From the NCBI RefSeq assembly GCF_004403945.1, contig NZ_SOHM01000012.1:1-64000 (forward strand): 64,000 nt of DNA. Reading direction: 5' to 3'. Numbering within the stretch: the first letter of the stretch is position 1; every line of letters starts with the position of its first letter. The position numbers and the translations under genes were made by a program. The notes under the pieces were generated by a model. It was given only the letters and a program-made list of their open reading frames with translations, searched no databases and was not told the origin of the DNA. Positions 32,751 to 40,762 of the stretch are shown here, in pieces. The stretch is from Cryobacterium lactosi. Its GTDB lineage: Bacteria; Actinomycetota; Actinomycetes; Actinomycetales; Microbacteriaceae.

Positions 32751-33305
32751 CTAGATGGCGAGGAGTTCGGCTTCCTTGCGCTTGAGGGCCTCGTCGATCG
32801 CGTCGATGTGAGTCTTCGTGATCTGCTCGAGTTCCTTCTCGGCGCGGGCCACGTCGTCGTCGCCGACCTCGCTCTTGAGCGCGTCGAGTTCGTCCTTGGC
32901 CTTGCGGCGCAGGTTGCGCACCGAAACCTTGGAGTCCTCGCCCTTGGTCTTGACGATCTTGACGTATTCCTTGCGGCGGTCGTTCGTCAACTCGGGCAGG
33001 GATGCCCGGATGACGATGCCGTCGTTGCCGAGGTTCGCGCCGAGGTTCGGGGTGTCCCGGATGGCGTTCTCGATGTCGCGCAGGGCGCTCTTGTCGTACG
33101 GGGTGATCAGGAGCGTGCGGGCCTCCTGGTTCTGCAGCGAGGCGAGCTGGCCGAGCGGCGTCGGCGTGCCGTAGTAGTCGACCAGAATCTTCTGGAACAT
33201 CTGGGGGTTCGCACGGCCGGTTCGCACGGTGGCGAAGTCTTCCTTCGCGGCCTCGACGGCCTTGTCCATGCGCTGGGTGGTGTCGGTCAGGACATCCGTA
33301 ATCAC
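32751..33305 (-). CDS. frr: Ribosome recycling factor
   Basis: A 184-residue RRF, standard length, which splits post-termination ribosomes with EF-G. Three-helix-bundle marks are [20 protein letters not shown] near the N-terminus, [20 protein letters not shown], and the C-terminal KEAELLAI. The start is GTG with GAAGGAG six bases upstream. It sits 31 bp after pyrH and just before cdsA. Confidence 0.97.
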   Translation of the reverse strand: MITDVLTDTTQRMDKAVEAAKEDFATVRTGRANPQMFQKILVDYYGTPTPLGQLASLQNQEARTLLITPYDKSALRDIENAIRDTPNLGANLGNDGIVIRASLPELTNDRRKEYVKIVKTKGEDSKVSVRNLRRKAKDELDALKSEVGDDDVARAEKELEQITKTHIDAIDEALKRKEAELLAI

Positions 33306-33336
33306 GGTGACTCCTTCTTCGGTGGCTTCAATAATC

Positions 33337-34053
33337 CTAGTTGGAGACGAGGGTTCCCAGTTCGGCGCCGAGGATGGCGGCGGTCACGTTGCCGTGCGGA
33401 GCCATCCCGAACACCCGCATGGGCATGCTGTTGTCCATGCACAGGCTGAAAGCCGTCGAGTCGACGACCTTGAGACCGCGCTGGAGCGCATCCTGGTAGG
33501 TGATGCTGTGGATCTTGTGTGCGTCGGGGTTGGTGCGCGGGTCGTCAGAATAGACGCCGTCGACGCCGTTCTTGGCGACCAGGACAACCTCGGCGCCGAT
33601 CTCGAGGGCGCGCTGGGCGGCCACGGTGTCGGTGGAGAAGTAGGGCAGTCCGGCGCCGGCGCCGAAGATGACAACCCGGCCCTTCTCGAGGTGGCGCTCG
33701 GCGCGGCGCGGGATGTACGGCTCGGCGACCTGGGTCATGGCGATGGCGGACTGCACGCGGGTCTCGGCTCCGGCCTGCTCCAGGAAGTCCTGCAGCGCCA
33801 GGGCGTTCATCACGGTGCCCAACATGCCCATGTAGTCGGCCCGGCCGCGGTCCATGCCGCGCTGGGACAACTCGGCGCCGCGGAAGAAGTTGCCGCCGCC
33901 CACGACGATGGCGATTTCGACGCTCTTGGCAGCTTCGGCGATTTCCCGGGCCAGGCTGCTGATCACATCGGGATTGACACCGAGGCTGCCCGCCCCGAAT
34001 GCTTCGCCCGACAGTTTGAGGAGGACTCTGCGCTTGGTACCCGTATCTGACAT
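33337..34053 (-). CDS. pyrH: UMP kinase
   Basis: A 238-residue bacterial UMP kinase of the amino-acid kinase fold, making UDP for RNA, cell wall and lipid precursors. Seen: [17 protein letters not shown] (residues 9-25), [13 protein letters not shown] (substrate loop), [19 protein letters not shown] near 150, and [13 protein letters not shown]. Normal length. It lies between tsf and frr, the usual place; a terminator hairpin separates it from tsf. Confidence 0.97.
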   Translation of the reverse strand: MSDTGTKRRVLLKLSGEAFGAGSLGVNPDVISSLAREIAEAAKSVEIAIVVGGGNFFRGAELSQRGMDRGRADYMGMLGTVMNALALQDFLEQAGAETRVQSAIAMTQVAEPYIPRRAERHLEKGRVVIFGAGAGLPYFSTDTVAAQRALEIGAEVVLVAKNGVDGVYSDDPRTNPDAHKIHSITYQDALQRGLKVVDSTAFSLCMDNSMPMRVFGMAPHGNVTAAILGAELGTLVSN

Positions 34054-34154
34054 GCCCGTGAGCGTCCTTCCGTTATGGATCGTGGTTCTAAAACTACCGG
34101 TTGAGCACCGGCGGGCCCTACCCGCTCTGCAGCGTGGCAGCGAGCGGGCAGAGA

Positions 34155-34194
34155 AGAAGGAGACCGGATTGCCGAGGCGATCCGATCTCCTTCT
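34155..34194 (-). terminator. Hairpin terminator after tsf
   Basis: Arms AGAAGGAGACCGGAT (34155-34169) and ATCCGATCTCCTTCT (34180-34194) pair with one mismatch around a 10-nt loop, 23 bp beyond the tsf stop. It should end the rpsB-tsf transcript ahead of pyrH. A second, weaker stem (CCCGCT ... AGCGGG) lies just beyond, near 34121-34148. Confidence 0.8.
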
Positions 34195-34216
34195 GTCTCA
34201 TGCTGTTACTTCGGGC

Positions 34217-35044
34217 TTACGCGCCGACCTTGAACCGGGCGAAGCCGGTGACGGTCAGGCCCGCGTCAGCGAGCACCTTGTTGACGGACAACTTGTTGTC
34301 CTTGGCGTAGTCCTGCTCGAGCAGGGCAACCTGCTTGAAGTAGGCCTGAATGCGACCTTCAACGATCTTGGGCAGCGCGGCGGCCGGCTTGCCTTCGTTC
34401 TCGCTGATCTCGGTGACGATGCGACGCTCGGCCTCGACGGCTTCCGCGGGAACGTCTTCGCGAGCCAGGTACTCCGGGTTCGCGAACGAGATGTGCTGAG
34501 CGATGCTGCGAGCGGTCGCGGCATCCTCACCGGTGTAGCCCAGGACAACGCCGACCTGCGGGGGCAGGTCCTTGCTGGTCTTGTGCAGGTAGATCTCGAA
34601 GTTGTCACCGGTGACGGCGGCAACACGGCGAAGTTCGAACTTCTCGCCGATGATCGCGGCTTCGCCGTTGATGAGCTCACCCACGGTCTGTCCGTCGGCG
34701 GGAGCGGCAAGCGCCTCCTCGACGGAGGTGGCGCCGGCTGCGGAAACCGCATCCAGAACCTTCTCGGAGAGAGCGCCGAACTTCTCGCCCTTGGCGACGA
34801 AGTCGGTCTCGCAGGCGAGCTCCAGCAGGTACGCGGTGTTGCCGATCACCTTGGCGGCGACGAGGCCCTCAGAGGTGGAGCGGTCAGCGCGCTTGGCGTT
34901 GCCCTTTGCACCCTTGAGACGCAGGATCTCGACCGCGCGCTCGATGTCGCCATCGGCTTCGACGAGTGCGTTCTTGGTGTCGACCATGCCGGTGCCGAGG
35001 CGCTCGCGCAGGATCTTGACGGATTCGAGGTTGAAGTTTGCCAT
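34217..35044 (-). CDS. tsf: Elongation factor Ts
   Basis: A 275-residue EF-Ts, the GDP/GTP exchange factor for EF-Tu. The UBA-like start (LESVKILRERLGTGMVDTKN), the TDFVAKGEKF core that opens EF-Tu, and the C-terminal EQDYAKDNKLSVNKVL are all present. It lies 11 bp after rpsB in the same transcript and ends at a clear hairpin. Confidence 0.98.
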   Translation of the reverse strand: MANFNLESVKILRERLGTGMVDTKNALVEADGDIERAVEILRLKGAKGNAKRADRSTSEGLVAAKVIGNTAYLLELACETDFVAKGEKFGALSEKVLDAVSAAGATSVEEALAAPADGQTVGELINGEAAIIGEKFELRRVAAVTGDNFEIYLHKTSKDLPPQVGVVLGYTGEDAATARSIAQHISFANPEYLAREDVPAEAVEAERRIVTEISENEGKPAAALPKIVEGRIQAYFKQVALLEQDYAKDNKLSVNKVLADAGLTVTGFARFKVGA

Positions 35045-35055
35045 ACCTGTTGTCC

Positions 35056-35994
35056 TTACTTGGTGTCGGCTACGGGAGCGTCGGCTGCAACCTCTTCGGT
35101 TGCGGCTTCGGCCGCGGCGGGCTCTGCTGCTTCGGTCTCAACTACGGGCGCCTCTTCTGCAACCGGCTCGGCGTCGACGGTGGCGTCGGCAACCTTCTCG
35201 GTCTCAGCGGAGGACTGCTCCGGGGTGGTCTCGGCCGGAGCTGCGAGCAGCTCGGCTTCCCACGCGGCGAGGGGCTCGACTTCGGCGCCCTCTTCCGGCT
35301 TCTGGTGACGCTGGATGAGGCCCTCGGCTGCGGCGTCCGCGATGATGCGGGTGAGCAGGCCAACGGAGCGGATGGCGTCGTCGTTGCCCGGGATCGGGTA
35401 CTGCACGTCGTCGGGGTCGCAGTTGGTGTCGAGGATCGCGATGACGGGGATGCCGAGCTTGCGCGCCTCGTCGATGGCGAGGTGCTCCTTGTTGGTGTCG
35501 ACAACCCAGAGCGCGGAAGGCGTCTTGGTCAGGTTGCGGATTCCGCCGAGGCTCTTGTGCAGCTTGACGAGCTCGCGCTTCTTGATGAGCATTTCCTTCT
35601 TCGTGAAACCGCTCTTGGCGGTGTCCTCGAAGTCGAGCTCTTCGAGCTCCTTCATACGAGCCAGACGCTTGGAAACGGTCTGGAAGTTGGTGAGAAGGCC
35701 ACCGAGCCAGCGCTGGTTGACGTAGGGCTGGCCGACACGCGTCGCCTGCTCCGAAATCGATTCCTGCGCCTGCTTCTTGGTGCCGACGAAGAGGATGGTG
35801 CCGCCGTGGGCGACGGTCTCCTTGACGAAGTCATAGGCCTTGTCAACGAACCCGAGCGACTGCTGCAGGTCGATGATGTAGATGCCGGAACGCTCGGTGA
35901 AGATGAATCGCTTCATCTTCGGGTTCCAACGGCGGGTCTGGTGCCCGAAGTGCACGCCGCTGTCGAGCAGCTGGCGAATGGTTACGACGGCCAT
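35056..35994 (-). CDS. rpsB: 30S ribosomal protein S2
   Basis: A 312-residue S2. Residues 1-~235 are the conserved protein ([20 protein letters not shown] at the start, [20 protein letters not shown], and [20 protein letters not shown]). The remaining ~75 residues are an acidic Ala/Glu/Val tail that E. coli S2 lacks; such tails are frequent in actinobacteria. AAGGAG lies eight bases before the ATG. First gene of rpsB-tsf. Confidence 0.98.
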   Translation of the reverse strand: MAVVTIRQLLDSGVHFGHQTRRWNPKMKRFIFTERSGIYIIDLQQSLGFVDKAYDFVKETVAHGGTILFVGTKKQAQESISEQATRVGQPYVNQRWLGGLLTNFQTVSKRLARMKELEELDFEDTAKSGFTKKEMLIKKRELVKLHKSLGGIRNLTKTPSALWVVDTNKEHLAIDEARKLGIPVIAILDTNCDPDDVQYPIPGNDDAIRSVGLLTRIIADAAAEGLIQRHQKPEEGAEVEPLAAWEAELLAAPAETTPEQSSAETEKVADATVDAEPVAEEAPVVETEAAEPAAAEAATEEVAADAPVADTK

Positions 35995-36362
35995 GAGCCG
36001 TACTCCTTATCTGACGAATCTGCACAGCAGAAAACGCCTATCGGTTTGTGTCGTGATCGGATGATCACTACTCCTGGTGCCCGGCGCACAACCGCCCGAC
36101 TTCGTAAGAAGCGGGACCGAATGGGTGTGTTGGCCGAATGGGCACGCGTAGTCAGCGCACAAAGCGCTGCTCTGAGAACTCTAGCACCTGGCCGGCCCCT
36201 GCCGCTGACCACCGGCAGGCCACCGTGAGCGCGCTGCACTCCCTCGCCTGCTGCCCGGCCGGCACTCCTCCAGTTAGTCCTCCACAGTCCCCGCGGGTCT
36301 TGGTTGTACACAGTCTGGCGGCCGGCGCTCTCCCAACCGGCTCGTCGCCGGATGGTGATCCC
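35995..36362. promoter_or_regulatory. Divergent intergenic region between rpsB and the M23-like gene
   Basis: A 368-bp gap holding the rpsB leader. A small perfect stem lies at 36053-36068 (GTGATC, GGAT, GATCAC), about 60 bp before the rpsB start. I see no gene, no clear -35/-10 pair and no binding-site repeat elsewhere in it. A promoter for rpsB must be here or within the first M23 codons. S2 autoregulation through a leader is known in other bacteria, but I cannot see the known fold. Confidence 0.4.
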
Positions 36363-37118
36363 ATGACTGTGACAGGACGCCCCCGACGCTTCGCCGGCAC
36401 CCTCGCCTCAACACGCTCTGCCGTCGGCCGATTCCGGCGCCGCTCTGCTCCAGCACCGCCGCGCCTGGTCGCGCTTCCCGCCTGCGCCATACTGGCGTCG
36501 CTGCTCGCGGTCAGCCCCACTGCGCCCGTCGGCCCCGTCCCGGCTCCGCCCGCGGCACGAGCGGCTTCGACCACGGCGGCCACGGCGGCCACGGCCCCAG
36601 CGGCCACAAAGCCAGCGGGGGCGGCAGCGGCGAGAACAGCAACGCCCGCGGCGGCGGCGCAGGCCTGGGCAGCAGCACCGGCGCAGGCAGCAGCGTGGAC
36701 CTGGCCGGTCGGACCACCGTGCGACGTGTTGCGGTCCTTCGAGGCGCCGGCCGGCCGGTATGCGGCCGGCCACCGCGGCATCGACCTCGTGGCTGGCGAG
36801 GGGGACACGGTTCGCTCCCCCGCCGACGGTGTGGTGACGTTCGTGGGCACAGTCGTGGACAGGCCGGTTGTCTCCATCCAGCACGGCAACGATCTGCTGT
36901 CGAGCTTCGAGCCGGTCACCGCCACGGTGAGCGAAGGCGATCGGGTGCAAGCCGGACAGGTGATCGGCATCGTGGCGACGGGTGCACACTGCACGGATCG
37001 GTGTGTGCACTTCGGGGTGCGTCGCCACGGCCAGTACATCTCGCCGGTGCTGTTCCTGGGCGCTCTGGCGCGCGCGGTCCTGCTTCCCCTCCCGCCGGCC
37101 GGCCCCGTGCCCCGGTGA
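36363..37118 (+). CDS. Secreted M23-like (LytM/Rv2891-type) protein, catalytic His replaced by Cys
   Basis: A 251-residue protein with a basic start, a signal helix (~40-58, LPACAILASLLAVSPTAPVG), a 65-residue Ala/Pro/Thr-rich linker and a C-terminal M23 domain. Zinc ligands are kept: GHRGIDL (His and Asp) and CVHFGVRRHG (last His), but the first His of the usual HxH, thought to be the catalytic base, is Cys. It may be an inactive binder, an amidase activator, or a variant enzyme. It sits between rpsB and xerC as Rv2891 does in Mycobacterium. ATG at 36363 is the best start. Confidence 0.85.
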   Translation: MTVTGRPRRFAGTLASTRSAVGRFRRRSAPAPPRLVALPACAILASLLAVSPTAPVGPVPAPPAARAASTTAATAATAPAATKPAGAAAARTATPAAAAQAWAAAPAQAAAWTWPVGPPCDVLRSFEAPAGRYAAGHRGIDLVAGEGDTVRSPADGVVTFVGTVVDRPVVSIQHGNDLLSSFEPVTATVSEGDRVQAGQVIGIVATGAHCTDRCVHFGVRRHGQYISPVLFLGALARAVLLPLPPAGPVPR

Positions 37119-37123
37119 GCGTC

Positions 37124-37186
37124 CCGCGAACCGTGAGTTAAGCACTCAAAATCTCGAAATTTCGGTGCTTAACTCACAGTTCGCGG
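37124..37186. repeat. Dispersed 63-bp palindromic element, copy 1
   Basis: The arms 37124-37145 and 37165-37186 (22 nt each) pair with a single mismatch around a 19-nt AT-rich loop. Outer arm end is CCGCGAAC, inner end TTAAGCAC. It lies in the 77-bp gap between convergent M23-like and xerC genes, so it could terminate both. A second copy with near-identical arms is at 52663-52725. Confidence 0.9.
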
Positions 37187-37195
37187 GGGATGTGC

Positions 37196-38161
37196 TCAGG
37201 CGCGGGGGTGGGCGAGACTGTAGCTCTGCTGCAGGCGCTCCGCCGAGACGTGGGTGTAGATCTGGGTGGTGCCGAGGCTGGCGTGACCGAGCATCTCCTG
37301 CACCGCGCGCAGATCGGCACCGCCGTCGAGCAGATGCGTTGCCGCGGTGTGGCGCAGGGCATGCGGACCGGCAGGGCCGCTTCCCGGCATCGACTCGAGC
37401 AACGCAGCGACCAGCCGGTAGACCGCCCTCACCCCGAGGCGTTGCCGTTGGCTGCCCAGGAACAACGCGGCCGGGTCCGCCCCGCCTGCCCGGCGTGCGG
37501 GTGAGCCGTCCGCTCCCGCTCCGTCCGTGCCGGCCGGGCCCGCGCTGGCCAACGCCGGACGAGCCGCTTGCAGGTAGCGCACGATGGCGCTCTGCGCAGG
37601 CACCCCGAACGGCACCACGCGTTGTTTGTCGCCCTTGCCGGTGACTCGCACCGTCAGACGCGACAGGTCGACGTCCCGCACGTCGAGCCCCACCAGTTCC
37701 GAGACCCGCAGGGCCGACGCGTACAGCAATTCGATGATGGCCAGGTCGCGCACGGCGCCAGGATCGCCGGTAGTCGCGGCGGCCTCGAGCCTGTCCAGCA
37801 ATTCCTGCATCTGGGTGCGGTTGATCACCCGCGGCAGGGTGCGACCGGGTTTGGGCGAGCGCAACCGCACGGCGGGGTCGCTGGGCAGTACGCCGTCCCG
37901 GGTGAGCCAGGCTGTGAACCCGCGGGCCGACGCGGAGCGCCTGGCGATGGTGGCCCGTGCCAGGCCCGCCTGGGTGCCCTCCCACAGCCAGTCGCGCAGG
38001 AGCTCCAGGGTCACCCCGTCAACGGTGGCGACCCCCTGTCCCTCGGCGAAGGTGGCCAAGCCGGACAGGTCGGCACAGTATGCCCGTACCGTGTTCGCGG
38101 AGAAGCCGCGTTCGGCGGCGAGATAGCGGGCGAAGCCATCTATCGCCGGGTCGAGGTGCAT
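37196..38161 (-). CDS. xerC: Tyrosine recombinase XerC
   Basis: A 321-residue recombinase that resolves chromosome dimers at dif. The N-terminal SAM-like core-binding domain covers ~1-95. Catalytic residues are Arg in YASALRVSELVGLD (~168), Lys in VTGKGDKQRVVPFG (~193), HALRHTAATHL (~270), His in LGHASLGTTQIYTHV and Tyr within it (~298). Longer than usual by a Gly/Ala/Asp insertion of ~25 residues near 220-240. Conserved place upstream of rpsB. Could be annotated XerD, but locus and order favour XerC. Confidence 0.93.
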   Translation of the reverse strand: MHLDPAIDGFARYLAAERGFSANTVRAYCADLSGLATFAEGQGVATVDGVTLELLRDWLWEGTQAGLARATIARRSASARGFTAWLTRDGVLPSDPAVRLRSPKPGRTLPRVINRTQMQELLDRLEAAATTGDPGAVRDLAIIELLYASALRVSELVGLDVRDVDLSRLTVRVTGKGDKQRVVPFGVPAQSAIVRYLQAARPALASAGPAGTDGAGADGSPARRAGGADPAALFLGSQRQRLGVRAVYRLVAALLESMPGSGPAGPHALRHTAATHLLDGGADLRAVQEMLGHASLGTTQIYTHVSAERLQQSYSLAHPRA

Positions 38162-38269
38162 GCCTCCAGCATCTCGCGCCCCGGGTGGGATATCCGCAGC
38201 GACTCGGCGAAACCAGCCATTCGTGCCTCTCCCCCGCGGCCCACTCGTCGGACCATTCTCCGGGTGTGA

Positions 38270-39259
38270 CTATCGGGCTGCGGGTGCGGTGTGTCGAGAG
38301 AAAGCCGCCAGCCGATCCGCGGGGCTGAGCGCCTCCATCCGGTCGAGGTAGGCAGGGTCGAATCTGGTGACCACGTCGAAGCTGCCCAGAGGAACGTTCG
38401 AGTGCACCACCTGGTCGGCGTAGACGTGCACGAGATTGATCGACTGGCCGCCGCCGAGCCCGGTGAGCTGACGCGGCGGAGCGGCCGCGTCGATCGTGTA
38501 GCAGGTGGCCGCGGCGACTGACACCGGGATCCCGGCGAACAACCCGGTGGTGGCATAGTGCAGGTGACCGCCCAGAATCGCTCGTACATCGCTGCCGAGG
38601 AGGACTTCGCCGAGCGCCTGCTGTTCGCGGAGTTCGAGGATCGTCATCAGCGGCAGGGCGGTGGGTACCGGCGGGTGGTGCAAGGCCAGCAGCGACCCGT
38701 GCTCGGATGGCTGGCTCAGCACCTCGCGGAGCCAGGCGAGCTGCTCGGCCGAGACCTCGCCGTGGTGGTAGCCGGGCACGCTGGTGTCCAGGGAGATCAC
38801 CCGCAGGCCGTTCACGTCGATCACCCCGTCGACGGGCGCATCGTGGCCGTCAACGCGGAGCAGCTCGGTGCGAAACGCCGCACGTTCATCGTGGTTGCCC
38901 ATCACCCAGATCAACCTGGCGCCCATCCGCTCGGCGGACGCCTCGACGATGTCGCGCACCCGGCGGTAGGCATCCGGCTCACCGCGATCGGCGATGTCAC
39001 CGGTGAAAACGAGGGCGTCGATGGCCAGCCCCGAAGCCTCCAGCTGATCCATCGCACGATGCACAGTGCTGTCCGTGTCCACGGCGCCGTAGAGCAGCCG
39101 CCCGGAGCCGTCTGCGGCCGCCCCCAGGAAGTGCGTGTCGCTGAGGTGGGCAATCAGATGGGAGGCCGACGGGTATTGCCCCATCTGTACGGTTGGACTC
39201 TGCTGGGCGGGGCCCGACAGAGCCGTGTTCAGCCCCTCGGTCGGTGTTGTTCCCGTCAT
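38270..39259 (-). CDS. CpdA-like metallophosphoesterase (cyclic-nucleotide phosphodiesterase type)
   Basis: A 329-residue calcineurin-like phosphoesterase. All metal motifs are present: HLSDTHF (~40), FTGDIADRGEPDAY (~87), MGNHDE (~122), LALHHPPVP (~195) and GGHLHYATTG (~232). CpdA and Rv0805 hydrolyse cyclic nucleotides or phosphodiesters, and that is the likely chemistry; the true substrate is unknown. ATG at 39259 follows GAGG at six bases; a GTG 12 bp upstream is a weaker choice. It stands between dprA and xerC, where this family is not standard. Confidence 0.85.
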   Translation of the reverse strand: MTGTTPTEGLNTALSGPAQQSPTVQMGQYPSASHLIAHLSDTHFLGAAADGSGRLLYGAVDTDSTVHRAMDQLEASGLAIDALVFTGDIADRGEPDAYRRVRDIVEASAERMGARLIWVMGNHDERAAFRTELLRVDGHDAPVDGVIDVNGLRVISLDTSVPGYHHGEVSAEQLAWLREVLSQPSEHGSLLALHHPPVPTALPLMTILELREQQALGEVLLGSDVRAILGGHLHYATTGLFAGIPVSVAAATCYTIDAAAPPRQLTGLGGGQSINLVHVYADQVVHSNVPLGSFDVVTRFDPAYLDRMEALSPADRLAAFSRHTAPAAR

Positions 39260-39380
39260 GCTTGACCTCACATTCGCAGATGCTCGTGACGCGCCTGACC
39301 AGCCGCGCCGTCACGAATCACCCTAAACGCATCCACCGACCGTACCCGGCATGACCGGATGCCCAAACTGGTGCCGCTCT

Positions 39381-39416
39381 GGACAATTGCGGCCGGCGTG
39401 CCGGTAACAATTGTCC
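39381..39416. repeat. Imperfect palindrome, candidate terminator after dprA
   Basis: Arms GGACAATTG (39381-39389) and CAATTGTCC (39408-39416) are exact complements, and an inner CCGGC/GCCGG stem (39393-39397, 39100-coded pair at 39400-39404) continues the hairpin past a 3x3 internal loop. It lies 27 bp beyond the dprA stop and 122 bp before the start of the phosphodiesterase gene, so it may end one transcript or regulate the next. Confidence 0.6.
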
Positions 39417-39442
39417 GCACGGGACGCAGTTGGGCCGGTGGC

Positions 39443-40762
39443 TCACGTCACCCGCACCCAGCCGGTGGCACGCTCCCGCACCGCCCCTTCGAGGTCAAGC
39501 GCCCCCAGGACTCCAAGCACCGCCGCGGTCGAGAGACCGGACCGCCTGGCGATGTCGGCGGGCACCCGCGGCGCCCGCACGCTGAGCGCGTCGAACACCC
39601 GCACCTGGTCACTCGTGCGCTCGCGTGGCCCCGCCCCACCGTCCCCGCCGACCGCGCCGGTCAGGTCGAGTTCCAGGTCGACGCCCACGCCGATGAGTTC
39701 GGCCATCTCGGCCGCCGTGGTGACGCAGATGGCGTCGTAGTCCCTGAGCAGCCGGTGGCAGCCGGCCGAGGTGGGCGACGTGACCGGTCCGGGCACGGCG
39801 CCCAGCGGGCGGCCCAGCGCCGCCGCGTGCCCGGCAGTGTTGAGCGATCCGGAGCGCCAGCCCGCTTCCAGCACGACGGTGGCACCGCTGGCGGCGGCGA
39901 TCAGCCTGTTGCGTTGCAGGAATCTCCACTTGGTGGGCGGCGCACCGCAGGGCAATTCAGAGAGCACCGCGCCGGCCTCGACGATGCGGGTGAGCAGGGC
40001 GTCGTGCCCACTGGGGTAGAACCGGTCGACTCCCCCGGCCAGGAACGCGACTGTCGTGCCGTTGCTGGCCAACGCCGACCGGTGCGCCATTCCGTCGATG
40101 CCGTAGGCCGCGCCGGACACAATGGCCAGCCCTCGGTCGACGAGCCCGGCCGCGGCCTCCATCGCCACGTGTTCGCCGTACCCGGTCGCGGCGCGTGCAC
40201 CGACCAGGGCGATGGAGTGGCCCAGCGCCGCTAGCGCCTCGGATCGGCCCCGCCACCACAGTGCCAGCGGGGCATGCCTATCCAGGTCGTTGACCGGAGC
40301 CGGCCAGAGCGGGTCGCTCGGCAGGAGCAGGGCCGTTCCGGTGCGCCGGGCCTGTTGGAGCGACCGGATCACCTCGGTCGAGGACAACCGCGGTCGCCAC
40401 CGGGCTAGGGCCTGCTCCAGCTCCGGGCGGAGCCCGGCCGGGTCACCCGCCTCGTACGCGTCACCGGAGTCGGTGAGAGTGCCGGCCAGCCGGTCCGGCG
40501 GCCACGACTCGACCACCGAGCGGAGCGCCGCCGCCGCACCGAGCAGGTCCACCACCGCACCGGCCACCCCGTCCCCGGGTTCGGCGATGGTGGTCCACGC
40601 CGCCCGGGCAAAAGCCTCCCGTGGGTCGAGCTGCGTATCGGCGAGCTGGGCATCAGCGGGCCGCGCATCCGAGGGCTGCACCTCACCGGATGCTGCGACT
40701 GCCGGACGTACTCCCGCGATGAGCGAGGTCACCACCGCCTCGTCGAGTCCGAACAGTGTCAT
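39443..40762 (-). CDS. dprA: DNA-processing protein DprA/Smf
   Basis: A 439-residue protein that loads RecA on incoming single-stranded DNA in transformation. After an unconserved ~150-residue start (SAM-like), the Rossmann-like DprA core follows: IALVGARAATGYGEHVAMEA, IVSGAAYGIDGMAHRSAL, TVAFLAGGVDRFYP, SELPCGAPPTKWRFLQRNR and ATVVLEAGWRSGSLNTA. A winged-helix-like end (~385-439) follows an Asp/Gly linker. ATG overlaps the comM stop (ATGA). With comM it hints at past or present competence, though actinobacteria keep both genes without known transformation. Confidence 0.94.
   Translation of the reverse strand: MTLFGLDEAVVTSLIAGVRPAVAASGEVQPSDARPADAQLADTQLDPREAFARAAWTTIAEPGDGVAGAVVDLLGAAAALRSVVESWPPDRLAGTLTDSGDAYEAGDPAGLRPELEQALARWRPRLSSTEVIRSLQQARRTGTALLLPSDPLWPAPVNDLDRHAPLALWWRGRSEALAALGHSIALVGARAATGYGEHVAMEAAAGLVDRGLAIVSGAAYGIDGMAHRSALASNGTTVAFLAGGVDRFYPSGHDALLTRIVEAGAVLSELPCGAPPTKWRFLQRNRLIAAASGATVVLEAGWRSGSLNTAGHAAALGRPLGAVPGPVTSPTSAGCHRLLRDYDAICVTTAAEMAELIGVGVDLELDLTGAVGGDGGAGPRERTSDQVRVFDALSVRAPRVPADIARRSGLSTAAVLGVLGALDLEGAVRERATGWVRVT

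Noticed and set aside
37124-37186. A dif site beside xerC
   Set aside because: dif is ~28 bp with two 11-bp arms and a 6-bp centre. This palindrome has ~22-nt arms, a 19-nt loop and a second copy 15.5 kb away.
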